The position numbers and the translations under genes were made by a program. Shown piece after piece: positions 19,329 to 27,988 of a DNA stretch of 64,000 nucleotides (positions within the stretch are counted from its first letter, which is position 1; each line of letters begins with the position of its first letter). This DNA comes from Hyphomonadaceae bacterium (GTDB lineage Bacteria > Pseudomonadota > Alphaproteobacteria > Caulobacterales > Hyphomonadaceae), in assembly GCA_024742355.1 (NCBI GenBank), contig JANSYM010000009.1, positions 62,001 through 126,000 of the forward strand, written 5' to 3'. A model generated the notes under the pieces. It saw only the letters and a program-made list of their open reading frames with translations. It searched no databases and was not told where the DNA came from.

Positions 19329-20282
19329 TCAGATGGCTGAGAGCAGCAGCACCGCGAAATAGTGCTTCTCGTCCAGCCAGGTCTTGTTCAGTGTCCAGCC
19401 CGTTTGTTCGAACAGGGGCGTCAGGCTGTCAATTGTGAACTTTCGGGAGTTTTCGGTGTGGATGGTCTCGCCGGCCTCGAACGTGATGCTGCGCCCGCCC
19501 AGGGTGACGGTCTGTGGGCGCAGGCTCTCCAGGTGCATTTCGATGCGGGACGCTGTGTCATTCCAGATCGCGCGGTGCGCAAAGGCGGAGAGATCAAAAT
19601 CGGACCCCAGCTCGCGATTGATGCGGGCGAGCAGGTTGAGGTTGAACGCGGCGGTGACCCCGGCCGCATCATCATAGGCCGGGACGAGGATGGACGCGTC
19701 CTTGCTCAGGTCAACGCCGATGATGAACTGGCTGGCTTGCCCAAGCAGATCGCGGGCCGCATGCATGAACTGGACAATCTCACTATCGCTGAGATTGCCG
19801 ATGGTTGAACCCGGGAAGAAGCCGACCGGCTGGCCCTGACTGTCGTCTGGCAATCCGAACCGGATCATGAAATCGCCGACCACGGGATGGACCGCGAGCG
19901 CCGGATAATCCGTACGCAGGACCTGGGCGGTGTGGAGCAGAAACTCCTCCGACACATCAATCGGAACATAGCCGGCCATATCCTCCAGCGCGTCGAGCAG
20001 GATGCGGGTCTTGGTCGATGCTCCCGCGCCATATTCGATCATCAGGACGTTCTGGCCCAGCGCGCTCGCGATTTCTTCTGCATGCGCCCGCAAAATCGCG
20101 GTTTCTGTTCGCGTCGGATAATATTCCGGCAGTTCAGTAATCTGCTCGAACAGGTCCGACCCGGCGGCGTCATAGAAATACTGGCAGGGCAGCGTTCTCT
20201 GCGCGCGCGACAGGCCGTCCAGCACGTCGCGCAGGAATATCGCCTGCGCCTCAGGCGCGGCCAATTCGAAAACATCATCCAT
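19329..20282 (-). CDS. egtD: L-histidine N(alpha)-methyltransferase
   Basis: Trimethylates the alpha-amino group of histidine to hercynine with S-adenosylmethionine, the first step of ergothioneine synthesis. The 317-residue length matches the family. The SAM-binding motif IEYGAGASTKTRILL, the preceding FEQITELPEYYPTRTE, and PGSTIGNL and GVDLSKD segments are EgtD hallmarks. The start at 20282 overlaps the egtB stop as TAATG, so translation is coupled. The frame extends upstream to 20387, but only inside egtB. Confidence 0.96.
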   Translation of the reverse strand: MDDVFELAAPEAQAIFLRDVLDGLSRAQRTLPCQYFYDAAGSDLFEQITELPEYYPTRTETAILRAHAEEIASALGQNVLMIEYGAGASTKTRILLDALEDMAGYVPIDVSEEFLLHTAQVLRTDYPALAVHPVVGDFMIRFGLPDDSQGQPVGFFPGSTIGNLSDSEIVQFMHAARDLLGQASQFIIGVDLSKDASILVPAYDDAAGVTAAFNLNLLARINRELGSDFDLSAFAHRAIWNDTASRIEMHLESLRPQTVTLGGRSITFEAGETIHTENSRKFTIDSLTPLFEQTGWTLNKTWLDEKHYFAVLLLSAI

Positions 20283-21544
20283 TAATTTGCGTCCCTGGCG
20301 AGGCGAAGACCGCTGAACTGCCAGCGTTTGTCCGGGTGAAAGAAATTGCGATAGGTGGCGCGGATATGATTGTCGGGCGTCGCGCACGAGCCGCCGCGCA
20401 GCACCATCTGACCGCTCATGAACTTGCCATTATATTCACCGACGGCGCCGTCAGCGACGGAAAAGCCGGGATAAGGCGTGAACGGACTGGCGGTCCATTC
20501 CCAGACATCGCCGAAGTAATAGCGCTGTGAGGCGTCTGTCTGAATCTGCGGCTGGTAATAGCCGGCGCCGGCAAACGTGCCGTCTGTATCGCTGTCCCTG
20601 GCCGCAAACTCCCATTCCTGCTCGGTCGGCAAGCGAGCGCCGGCCCAGGTCGCATAGGCGTCGGCTTCATAGAAGCTGATATGGGTCACCGGCGCTTCGA
20701 GACAGAGGCGCTGGGCGCCGGACAGGGTCATCGTGTGCCAGTTGTCATCCGACAGGTGCCAGTAGAGCGGCGCCTGCCAGCCCTCGGCTTGCGCCCTTGC
20801 AAAGCCATCGGAGAGCCAGAATCTCGGGTCTGAATAGCCACCATCATTGACGAAAGCGAGCCATTCACGATTGGTCACTGCGCGGCTGGCCAGCTCGAAC
20901 GGGCGCAAAATCGTCTCATGCTTCGGGGTCTCGCAATCAAAGGCAAAATCAGAGGCGCTATGGCCAATCTCGACGCGGCCGCCATCGAACCGGTCCCAGG
21001 TCAGAGGTGCAGCTTCGAGATTGGCGGTCTTGAGATTGACGTCCGGCTTCAAAGCCGGGCGCAGCGGGTTTTGCGCAAACAGATGGAGAATGTCGGTGAG
21101 CAACAATTCCTGGTGCTGCTGTTCATGCGCGAGGCCGAGGTTGAGCAGAGCGCATGCGTCCGGGTGGTCGCGGAATAGTTTTTCCATGCCCGCATCCACA
21201 TGCGCGCGAAACGCCAGCACCTCGTCCAGTGACGGCCGCGTAAGGAGACCGCGCATGGGCCGCGCATGACGCTCGCCGACAGCCTCGTAATAGGAATTGA
21301 ACAGGTAGGAGAAGCGGTCGTGGAATCGAACCTCGTCGCCATAGACGGGGGCCAGTATGAATTCCTCGAAGAACCAGCCGGTATGCGCGAGGTGCCATTT
21401 GGCCGGGCTTGCATCTTCCATGGATTGCGCCGTTGCGTCCGCGTCGCTCAGGGTTGCGGCGAGTGCTTCAGTCTGCCGTCGGACGGACTGGAAGCGGGCG
21501 CTGAAATCGGGATCGGTCTGCGGCTCGGGATGCGGGTGTGCCAT
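20282..21544 (-). CDS. egtB: Hercynine oxygenase (ergothioneine sulfoxide synthase)
   Basis: Non-haem iron enzyme (420 aa) that joins hercynine with a thiol donor and oxygen to form a sulfoxide. The N-terminal DinB-like domain carries the iron-binding pattern HxxxHxE (HEQQHQE near 140). The C-terminal formylglycine-enzyme-like (FGE-sulfatase) domain has [35 protein letters not shown] and LRGGSCATP. First gene of the operon egtB-egtD-SDR. No egtA, egtC or egtE is nearby, so the thiol donor and lyase cannot be named from context. Confidence 0.96.
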   Translation of the reverse strand: MAHPHPEPQTDPDFSARFQSVRRQTEALAATLSDADATAQSMEDASPAKWHLAHTGWFFEEFILAPVYGDEVRFHDRFSYLFNSYYEAVGERHARPMRGLLTRPSLDEVLAFRAHVDAGMEKLFRDHPDACALLNLGLAHEQQHQELLLTDILHLFAQNPLRPALKPDVNLKTANLEAAPLTWDRFDGGRVEIGHSASDFAFDCETPKHETILRPFELASRAVTNREWLAFVNDGGYSDPRFWLSDGFARAQAEGWQAPLYWHLSDDNWHTMTLSGAQRLCLEAPVTHISFYEADAYATWAGARLPTEQEWEFAARDSDTDGTFAGAGYYQPQIQTDASQRYYFGDVWEWTASPFTPYPGFSVADGAVGEYNGKFMSGQMVLRGGSCATPDNHIRATYRNFFHPDKRWQFSGLRLARDAN

Positions 21545-21608
21545 GGCTTCCTTGTCACGCCCGGCGGGTGCGGCGTCAACCGAAGCTGCTGACAGCTTTG
21601 GTCAGCAG

Positions 21609-22148
21609 TCAGGCGCCCAGGCGATAGTCTGCCTGCGCAACATACTGGCTCTGTCGCTTGTGTCCTGTGAAGCTTTCATAAAGATGGAATTCATCCGCGA
21701 GGAAGCGGTCAGTCTTGAGGATTTGGAAGTCTTCGCTCCACGCACGGGCCGCTTGCAGAGGGGTCTGATTGCAATAGGCGAGGGTGATATGCGGGAGGAA
21801 TGGGTCCTGTCCGAGCTTGAGATCAAATTTTCGTGCGATTTTGCGACAATCACGCGCCAGGGCGGACAAGGCCTCATTCTCTGATACCCGGGCATAGAGC
21901 GCCCGCGGCTCGCGCCGTCCGAACCAGCCAACGCCTTCGACCTGCAAGTCCAGCGCAGGGCCACGGACGCTTTCCAGGGCATCGGCGATGGCATTCGCGG
22001 TTTCGCCGTCAACCGACCCATAGAAGCAGAGCGTAATGTGATAGTGCTCGCGCCGGCGCCAACGCGCGCCATGAATATCGACCGCGAGTGGGTCGAGACG
22101 TTCAGCAATCTGATCTGGAACGGGAAGGGCGGCAAACAGTCGGTGCAT
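21609..22148 (-). CDS. thpR: RNA 2',3'-cyclic phosphodiesterase
   Basis: 2H phosphoesterase of 179 residues (LigT/ThpR family), which opens 2',3'-cyclic phosphates of RNA and also ligates tRNA halves in vitro in relatives. The two catalytic HxT motifs are HIT in YHITLCFYG (near 37) and HIT in LPHITLAY (near 119), spaced as expected. The N-terminus MHRLFAALPVP is typical. It lies on the same strand as egtB, 64 bases upstream of it, and may be part of the same transcript. A terminator separates it from the DUF2853 gene. Confidence 0.93.
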   Translation of the reverse strand: MHRLFAALPVPDQIAERLDPLAVDIHGARWRRREHYHITLCFYGSVDGETANAIADALESVRGPALDLQVEGVGWFGRREPRALYARVSENEALSALARDCRKIARKFDLKLGQDPFLPHITLAYCNQTPLQAARAWSEDFQILKTDRFLADEFHLYESFTGHKRQSQYVAQADYRLGA

Positions 22149-22180
22149 TCTGGTATCGGGCGTAGTGGGGAGCGGGGCCT

Positions 22181-22211
22181 AAACGAAAGAAGCCCGACCA
22201 GCGGCCGGGCT
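22181..22211 (-). terminator. Terminator after DUF2853 gene
   Basis: On the minus strand AGCCCGGCC (22211-22203) pairs with GGTCGGGCT (22199-22191) with one mismatch and a 3-base loop, followed by TCTTTCGTTT. It lies 27 bases after the DUF2853 stop codon and before thpR. Confidence 0.8.
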
Positions 22212-22237
22212 CCTCATGTCCTATAGGACGGATTCGC

Positions 22238-22570
22238 TTAGCCTGCGAGGTCCCCCAGCTTACCGAAATGCTCTGCGAGCAGGTAATAGAAGGTGACGCG
22301 AGACTTATTGCCGCCTTCCGGCGACAGCTTTTCACAGACGGCGCCAATGGCCGCATCCAACTGGTCATTGGTCTGGGCCAGGGAAAGCTTCCCGCGGCAC
22401 CACTTTTCCCGAACCCGTTGGAGTTCGGTATCGTCTGAGCAAGAAACCAGCGAGCTATCACGATTGCGCAGCGCGATTCCGAGATGTCCCACAATTTTCT
22501 CTGCCGCAGCCTGATTATAGCCGTTAGCGTATTTCTTGATATTGTCTTCGTACTTTGAGGCGTCAGCCAT
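22238..22570 (-). CDS. DUF2853 family protein
   Basis: Small acidic-to-neutral helical protein of 110 residues. The pattern, YEDNIKKYA at the start, the DDTELQRVREKWC middle and NKSRVTFYYLLAEHFGKLG at the end, matches DUF2853, a family of soluble all-helical proteins of unknown function widespread in marine proteobacteria. AGGGGAA lies about 6 bases before the ATG. Monocistronic, with its own terminator. Two cysteines are present but no catalytic pattern is visible. Confidence 0.82.
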   Translation of the reverse strand: MADASKYEDNIKKYANGYNQAAAEKIVGHLGIALRNRDSSLVSCSDDTELQRVREKWCRGKLSLAQTNDQLDAAIGAVCEKLSPEGGNKSRVTFYYLLAEHFGKLGDLAG

Positions 22571-22674
22571 CTTTGTTCCCCTTTACTATGCTGCGATCTG
22601 TTGCGATCGATACAGCTGCGTCAAACCTGCCCGTCCGGGCAGTTAAAGTCAAACCAAATCAATATACCCTATGG

Positions 22675-23730
22675 TTAAGGGCACGGGGATGGTTGCTCGG
22701 CGTGCAGGGCATTGACGGCGGTTTCCAACTCATCCGTCCAGGCCAGGTCAAACGCGTCGATACAGATCTCGAGCTGCTCCATGCTGGTGGCGCCGATAAT
22801 CGTCGACCCCATGAAGGCGCGCGTGTCGCAGAATTTGATCGCGATCTGGCTCGGGTCGAGGCCGGTTTCGTCGGCGAGATTCAGATAGGATTCGATTGCC
22901 CGCAGGCCTTGCGGGCTCTCATAGCGTTGCAGGCGGTTGAACAGCTCCTTGCGCGAGCCTTTCGGCAAGGCGCCGTTGCGATATTTGCCGGTGAGATAGC
23001 CCTGGCCGAGCGGCGAATAGGCGAGCAGGCTGACCTGTTCGCGCACACAGGCTTCCTCAAGACCGCCATCCTCGAAACTGCGATTGACGAGATTATAAGC
23101 ATTCTGGATCGAAGCCATGCGCGGTAGCCCGCGGGCTTCGCTTTCGGCGACAAAGCGCATGACGCCGTACGGTGTCTCGTTGGAAAGCCCGATATGCCGG
23201 ATGCGACCGGCTTTTACATGCGCGTCCAGGTGGGCGAGGATGTCCTCAAACGGTTCGTACGCGTGTGCGTAAGCCTTGCCGTCCATCTTGGCGCCGAACA
23301 GGCCAACCGGGCGGTCTGGCCAGTGCAATTGGTAGAGATCGATATAATCGGTTTGTAGTCGTTTCAGGCTCTTGTGAACGGCCTCGTCGACCTGTTCCTT
23401 GGTCTGGCGGGTCCACGAGACATCTTCATCGCGCGTCCACAACATCTTGGAGAGGCCGGCAATCTTTGTCGCCAGGATGACGTCCTGGCGGCGACCGGTT
23501 TTCTGGAACCAGGTGCCGATAATGCGTTCCGTCGAGCCCTGCGTCTCTGCGGATGGTGGCACGGAGTACATTTCCGCGGTGTCCCAGAAGTTGATTCCGC
23601 GCTCCAGCGCATAGTCCATCTGGGCGTGACCTTCAGCCTCTGTGTTCTGCTGGCCCCAGGTCATCGTCCCGAGACAACAGGACGTCACCATCAAATCGGT
23701 GCGCCCAAGCTGTCGTTTCTCTATTGTCAT
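22675..23730 (-). CDS. Aldo/keto reductase (Tas-like)
   Basis: NADPH-dependent (beta/alpha)8-barrel reductase of 351 residues. The catalytic tetrad is visible as Asp50 and Tyr55 (FWDTAEMY), Lys in ILATKIAG and His in LYQLHWPDR. The cofactor region reads SLLAYSPLGQGYLTGK and later TIIGATSMEQLE. Sequence flow and length fit the Tas subfamily, whose natural substrates are poorly known. GAGG lies 8 bases before the start. It is divergent from the BI-1 gene. No operon partner. Confidence 0.92.
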   Translation of the reverse strand: MTIEKRQLGRTDLMVTSCCLGTMTWGQQNTEAEGHAQMDYALERGINFWDTAEMYSVPPSAETQGSTERIIGTWFQKTGRRQDVILATKIAGLSKMLWTRDEDVSWTRQTKEQVDEAVHKSLKRLQTDYIDLYQLHWPDRPVGLFGAKMDGKAYAHAYEPFEDILAHLDAHVKAGRIRHIGLSNETPYGVMRFVAESEARGLPRMASIQNAYNLVNRSFEDGGLEEACVREQVSLLAYSPLGQGYLTGKYRNGALPKGSRKELFNRLQRYESPQGLRAIESYLNLADETGLDPSQIAIKFCDTRAFMGSTIIGATSMEQLEICIDAFDLAWTDELETAVNALHAEQPSPCP

Positions 23731-23876
23731 GGGTGTTTCCTCATACCTTGATCGGCGGGAACACTAGTGCGGATTCTGCCTCTGGCCAGTCTGGTTTTTC
23801 TTGAAAAGCGATAAAAACAACCACATACTATAGGCAATCCGTGCGCTCGTGCGCGGGCCTTTGAAAAGAGGAAGCC

Positions 23877-24659
23877 ATGAACGACTTTAACACGTCCATC
23901 GCCCGAGGTCGGACGATGGATGCCAGCGTGGATGCTGGGCTTCGAACCTTCATGCTCGGGGTCTATTCCAAGCTGACAATCGGCATCGCGATTGCCGGCA
24001 TTCTCGCCTTTGTCGCGGGCACAGTGCCTGCGGTGCGCGATCTCGTCTTCGGAACACCGCTCTACTATGTGGTGATGTTTGCCCCACCGGTGCTGATTAT
24101 CGGATCGATGTTCTTCATGAAGAACCCGAGTCCGACGGGCTCAGCCATTCTGTACTGGGCGATTGTTGCGACAGTCGGCCTGGGACTCGGCGTCTATTTC
24201 GCGTTGGCACAATCCAATATGAGCGTCACAACGGCAGGCGGGATTTCGCAATCCTTCACCTATATGACGATTGCCAAAGCCTTTTTCATAACCGCTTCGG
24301 CCTTCGCAGCCTTGTCGCTCTGGGGCTACACGACCAAGCGTGACCTGAGTGCAATTGGCAGCTTTGCCATCATGGCGATCTGGGCGCTGTTTGCCGTCGC
24401 AATCATTTACATGATCCTGCCAGCAATCGGCCTGATCGAACATTCCGGCCCGATGGAGTGGATCATTTCCGGCGGTTTTGCGATGCTGTCAGCGGTCCTG
24501 GTGGCCTGGCAGACGCAGGGATTGAAGGAAGGCTATTATGCCTTTGCCGGCGACCAGCGCGGCATGGCGGTGATGACCAATTGGGGCGCTCTCAATTTCT
24601 TCATCATGTTCGTCAACATGTTCCGCTTCGTTCTGATGCTGCTCGCCTCACGCGATTAG
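23877..24659 (+). CDS. Bax inhibitor-1/YccA family membrane protein
   Basis: Inner-membrane protein of 260 residues with seven hydrophobic segments. The N-terminal DAGLRTFMLGVYSKLTIGI and YTTKRDLSAIGSF motifs, and the final WGALNFFIMFVNMFRFVLML, match the bacterial YbhL/YccA branch of the BI-1 family. These proteins are proposed calcium-leak channels or FtsH-associated proteins. AAAGAGGAA lies just before the ATG. Monocistronic, followed by a strong terminator. Confidence 0.93.
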   Translation: MNDFNTSIARGRTMDASVDAGLRTFMLGVYSKLTIGIAIAGILAFVAGTVPAVRDLVFGTPLYYVVMFAPPVLIIGSMFFMKNPSPTGSAILYWAIVATVGLGLGVYFALAQSNMSVTTAGGISQSFTYMTIAKAFFITASAFAALSLWGYTTKRDLSAIGSFAIMAIWALFAVAIIYMILPAIGLIEHSGPMEWIISGGFAMLSAVLVAWQTQGLKEGYYAFAGDQRGMAVMTNWGALNFFIMFVNMFRFVLMLLASRD

Positions 24660-24677
24660 CGGTCGGAACAGATCAAT

Positions 24678-25892
24678 TTAAGAGCCCCGGCCCAGCGCCG
24701 GGGCTTTTTTGTGCTTTTTCCACATGCCGAGTGAAATGGGCCGCCCGGCGATTTCGCAGAACAGAACCCAGGCAGACCCAATCAGAATTACCGGGCCGAC
24801 GGGGACGCCGAACACTATTCCAGGCAATAGAAACAAGCCGAGAATGATCGATTTCTGCGCGCCATTCATGTTTTCTTCTGCGCCCTTTGATGCCCAGTAG
24901 GCGAGAATTGCAGGCGTCAGTGCCGTCATGTCGTAATTGAACGCATAGGGCGTCGCCATGAACGTACTAACTAGAAATAATAGGATGGACGCTTCGCGGT
25001 GCCCGCGTGATTTCATAAACAGCCAAACCGTCATCCCCACCGCAATCAGCGACATTGGAAGCTGTAGTACCAGACAAACATGCGGTGGCAGGTCCGCGAG
25101 TCGGCCGAAGCCAAATGCGCTCGGCATCATTTGCAGGAAGAGGCCGGTGCCCTCTTCCATCACGCCGCGTTGATATGGAATAACCTCGTCAAAATAGTCG
25201 ACCCAGCTCTGAGTCCCGAACAGTGTAGCAGATGCCGCGATTGCGATGATCGCGGTTGCGCTGGCAACAGCGATGGTCTGCCATCGCCGCGTAAGCAGAA
25301 GCATGATCGGAATGAGGAGACCGAGTTGCGGCTTTACGGTCAGTAGCCCAAGGCAAAGGCCCGCCAGCTTCGGCCGCTTTTCCGAGAGGATCACGCCAAA
25401 ATACAGCAGCGTTCCGGTAATGAAGCCATTCTGTCCAAAGAACGCGTTCACGAGCGTAGCGGGCGCGGCCAGAAGCAACAAAAGACGGGCGGCGCTCAGA
25501 TTGTATGATCGCCGAAGATGCCGCGCAGAAAAACCGCAATAAACGGCCAGCCCGACAAGCGTCCAGACTGCATAAGAGGCGAGGTAGGGCATCCCCGAAA
25601 GCGGCAGAGTGAAGAACAGAAAGTGTGGCGGATATGACCAGTTCAGCTCAAACGGCTGTCCGAATACATCGGTGAGGTAAGCGCGATAGGCGATGATATC
25701 GAATAGTCGGTGCAACTCTCCCGTCACAACCAACTGGGCGGCATTGTAGTAATTGGCAAAATCTCGCCCGATCAGAATTTCACCCGTCGGATCGATGAGG
25801 CCGTCGGAGAAAGCGATATAGGTTGGATACGCGGCCAGGATGACCAGCCCGATCAAAACTGAATAGGATCGCAATATTGAATGCACGCTCAT
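24678..25892 (-). CDS. GT87/DUF2029-like integral membrane glycosyltransferase
   Basis: Polytopic inner-membrane protein of 404 residues with about ten hydrophobic segments. The first periplasmic loop carries GRDFANYYNAAQLVVTGE and LNWSYPPHFLFFTLPLS, the usual pattern of GT87/DUF2029 enzymes that use polyprenyl-phosphate sugars; the acidic DFANYYNAA is the likely catalytic region. NAFFGQNGFITGTLLYFGV and LLTVKPQLGLLIP are also family-typical. The C-terminal residues are read through the terminator hairpin of the BI-1 gene. Base composition is more AT-rich than neighbouring genes. Sugar and acceptor are unknown. Confidence 0.82.
   Translation of the reverse strand: MSVHSILRSYSVLIGLVILAAYPTYIAFSDGLIDPTGEILIGRDFANYYNAAQLVVTGELHRLFDIIAYRAYLTDVFGQPFELNWSYPPHFLFFTLPLSGMPYLASYAVWTLVGLAVYCGFSARHLRRSYNLSAARLLLLLAAPATLVNAFFGQNGFITGTLLYFGVILSEKRPKLAGLCLGLLTVKPQLGLLIPIMLLLTRRWQTIAVASATAIIAIAASATLFGTQSWVDYFDEVIPYQRGVMEEGTGLFLQMMPSAFGFGRLADLPPHVCLVLQLPMSLIAVGMTVWLFMKSRGHREASILLFLVSTFMATPYAFNYDMTALTPAILAYWASKGAEENMNGAQKSIILGLFLLPGIVFGVPVGPVILIGSAWVLFCEIAGRPISLGMWKKHKKAPALGRGS
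24683..24710 (+). terminator. Terminator after BI-1 gene
   Basis: A 9-bp perfect stem, AGCCCCGGC (24683-24691) with GCCGGGGCT (24697-24705), closes a 5-base loop and runs into TTTTTT. The hairpin also encodes the last residues of the convergent GT87-like protein (KAPALGRGS), so terminator and coding sequence overlap. Confidence 0.92.
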
Positions 25893-26031
25893 AAGATGTC
25901 CCGCCGGAATTCGGGGCCAATAAAACGACTGGCCGCCGCGTCATGATTCCTGGCTGCAGGTCTAATACCCGCGATGTTATTTATTCATGAAACACGCGGC
26001 GATTGACCTTTGTCTGAAGACTCGTATTCTG

Positions 26032-26046
26032 GAACATCTTGAGAAC
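26032..26046 (+). promoter_or_regulatory. LexA/SOS box upstream of mmcB
   Basis: GAAC (26032-26035), seven bases, then GAAC (26043-26046). This is an exact match to the alphaproteobacterial direct-repeat LexA operator GAAC-N7-GAAC (equivalently GTTC-N7-GTTC). It ends 16 bases before the chosen mmcB start, so LexA would block the promoter or initial transcription. Confidence 0.85.
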
Positions 26047-26062
26047 ATGGCGGGAGGTGAAG

Positions 26063-26506
26063 GTGCAGGAGATTGAGCCGGATGAGGTGCTGAGCCCGGT
26101 CGCACAGCAGATCGCGCGCGGCGTATTGCGCCTGATGACCGACCATGGATTTGCCGGCGTGACTGAGATGACACTGGCCAATGGCCGCCGCGCCGATGTC
26201 GCAGCGATCGGGCCTGGCGGCGAGATCACCATTGTCGAGATCAAATCCTCGGTGGCCGACTTTCGCAGCGATCAGAAATGGCCAGAGTACCGCCCATTCT
26301 GCGACCGTTTCTATTTCGCGGTCGGGCATGACTTCCCGCAGGACCTGATCCCGGATGAGACCGGTCTGATCATCGCTGACGCGTTTGGTGGTGCGATACT
26401 GCGCGAGCCGGAATACGAGAAACTTGTTGCCGCGCGGCGAAAGGCCGTGACCTTGCGCTTTGCCCGCCTTGCTGCAACCCGTCTTTGCCAGCCTGTGATT
26501 GCGTAA
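26063..26506 (+). CDS. mmcB: SOS-induced DNA repair protein MmcB
   Basis: A 147-residue PD-(D/E)XK-fold protein. The catalytic core is visible as RRADVAAIGPGGEITIVEIKSS, with Asp and the ExK pair (E-I-K). The Caulobacter homologue is SOS-regulated and supports mitomycin C resistance. I chose the GTG at 26063 because GGGAGG ends 5 bases upstream; a second GTG at 26057 overlaps that site. The perfect GAAC-N7-GAAC box just upstream supports LexA control. A small unknown gene with a clamp-binding-like tail follows 45 bases later. Confidence 0.9.
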   Translation: MQEIEPDEVLSPVAQQIARGVLRLMTDHGFAGVTEMTLANGRRADVAAIGPGGEITIVEIKSSVADFRSDQKWPEYRPFCDRFYFAVGHDFPQDLIPDETGLIIADAFGGAILREPEYEKLVAARRKAVTLRFARLAATRLCQPVIA

Positions 26507-26551
26507 GATGCCCTATGGACTCTCCGCGCCCTTGGCCCTAGCTGCGCCCCT

Positions 26552-26992
26552 ATGAGCCACGCTTATCCCCTCGGCAAAACCGCACGCGACGCGCTGAAAA
26601 GCGCGAAGGAAGCGGCGCGCACGCGGTATGAAGCGGAAGACCTCGCCGGTGATGTCGCGATTGCATCGCTGGAAACCGAATGGATCACGCCGGCCGAGAA
26701 GGATCTGCCCAAGATCCTGGAACAGGCCGAGACTAATCCGGGGCACGGCTTCGTTCAGAACTATGAAGACGGCTCCGGCAACACTGTCCTGGCGGTGACC
26801 TATTGGAAGCTTGCAAAAGCCAGGAAAAAGAAACCGGCGCCGAAGCCGAAACCCGAACCCGCGCCAAACCCGACTGAAGAAGATCATACAGACGATCTCT
26901 ATTTCAAGTCAGGTCGCACCAAGAAGAGCCGGCGCAAGCGGTTCGTCGATCCCAATCAAATGGACCTGTTCGGAGAGAAGAAAGCCGATTAG
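26552..26992 (+). CDS. Unknown small protein with C-terminal beta-clamp-binding-like motif
   Basis: A 146-residue protein of no family I recognise. Residues 1-85 look globular (helical ARDALKSAKEAARTRYEAED and a strand pair ending NTVLAVTYW). Residues 90-110 are a lysine/proline linker, KKKPAPKPKPEPAPNP, and the tail is basic. QMDLF at 136-140, four residues from the tail start, fits the DNA polymerase sliding-clamp motif QLx(L)F. It lies directly downstream of SOS-controlled mmcB, so a DNA-repair role is plausible. It ends 4 bases into the msrB stop region (TTAG shared). No clear ribosome site precedes the ATG. Confidence 0.7.
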   Translation: MSHAYPLGKTARDALKSAKEAARTRYEAEDLAGDVAIASLETEWITPAEKDLPKILEQAETNPGHGFVQNYEDGSGNTVLAVTYWKLAKARKKKPAPKPKPEPAPNPTEEDHTDDLYFKSGRTKKSRRKRFVDPNQMDLFGEKKAD

Positions 26993-27513
26993 GCCGCCTT
27001 GAACGTCAGCGCCACGCCATTGTTGCAATAGCGCAGACCGGTCGGAGCCGGACCATCGGTAAAGACATGGCCATGATGGCCGCCGCACCGCGCGCAGTGA
27101 TATTCGGTCCGCGTCGTCCACAGCTTATTGTCTTCCTTGAAGCCCAGCGTGCCGGGAATGTAATCATAGAAGCTCGGCCAGCCAGTGCCGCTATTATACT
27201 TCGTGTCGCTATTGAAAATCGCGAGATCGCAGCCGGCGCAGTGGAACACGCCAGCGCGCTTTTCTTCGTTCAAAGGTGATGTGAACGCGCGTTCCGTCGC
27301 TTCTTCGCGCAGCACACGGAAGGCGAGCGGTTCGAGTCGCTCTTTCCATTCAGCTTTGGTCAGAGTCCGCCATTCGCTGTCGGCGAACTCAGCGCTTGGT
27401 GTGCTGGCAAAGGCCTGACCGGTTTTACCAGCGCCCGAGCAGGCCGCGACAAGCGCAGCCGGGGCTGCCGCGAGGAATGTGCGGCGGCGGAGGGAGGAAA
27501 GCGTGTTTTTCAT
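26989..27513 (-). CDS. msrB: Peptide methionine-R-sulfoxide reductase, exported lipoprotein form
   Basis: Reduces methionine-R-sulfoxide in damaged proteins. The 174 aa product begins with a twin-arginine-like signal (SLRRRTFL, then AAAPAAL) and a lipobox-like LVAAC, so it is probably exported by Tat and possibly lipidated. The MsrB domain has zinc ligands CAGC and CARC, GTGWPSF, HHGHVF and the catalytic Cys in LRYCNNGVAL. I chose the second of two adjacent ATGs (27513), with AGGAGG 4 bases upstream. Divergent from gapR. Convergent with the upstream unknown gene, overlapping by TTAG. Confidence 0.92.
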   Translation of the reverse strand: MKNTLSSLRRRTFLAAAPAALVAACSGAGKTGQAFASTPSAEFADSEWRTLTKAEWKERLEPLAFRVLREEATERAFTSPLNEEKRAGVFHCAGCDLAIFNSDTKYNSGTGWPSFYDYIPGTLGFKEDNKLWTTRTEYHCARCGGHHGHVFTDGPAPTGLRYCNNGVALTFKAA

Positions 27514-27681
27514 CATGCCTCCTAGATAGCGCGCGGTGCTGAGGCGTCCACTCACAGATGTTTCAACTTCGCGTTAGCACTGGGCGCTGCAGTTCGGGCC
27601 CAATTGTCGCTCGCCATCACCCGGTTTTGCGATTAGGGAGCCGGGGTTCCTTTTTGCCAAACGCCTGAATCGAGAGATGCC

Positions 27682-27942
27682 ATGACTGAACCGATGAACG
27701 ACAATCTGACCGAAGCCGCGCGCGACAAGCTGCGCCTCACCGTCGAGCGCATCGAACGTCTCGAAGAGGAAAAGAAAGAAGTCGCCGAGCAGATCAAGGA
27801 AGTCTATGGCGAGGCCAAAGCGCTCGGTTATGACACCAAGGCGCTGCGCACCGTGATCAAGCTGCGCAAACAGGACCGCGATGAGCGCGCCGAACAAGAA
27901 GCCATCCTGGAAGTCTATATGGACGCGCTCGGCGAGCTTTAA
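27682..27942 (+). CDS. gapR: Nucleoid-associated protein GapR (DUF2312)
   Basis: An 86-residue DNA-binding protein that in Caulobacter tracks overtwisted DNA ahead of replication and transcription and supports chromosome replication. Nearly the entire sequence matches DUF2312: [19 protein letters not shown], then [19 protein letters not shown] and [14 protein letters not shown]. The two long helices form the dimer/tetramer ring. The ATG at 27682 has GAGAG 5 bases upstream; Met5 is an alternative. A GANTC site (GAATC, 27667-27671) lies in the translation initiation region. Confidence 0.96.
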   Translation: MTEPMNDNLTEAARDKLRLTVERIERLEEEKKEVAEQIKEVYGEAKALGYDTKALRTVIKLRKQDRDERAEQEAILEVYMDALGEL

Positions 27943-27988
27943 TCCGCCATCTTGCCCCACTGGGCCAGTTCGCCGTAGACTTGCGGGC

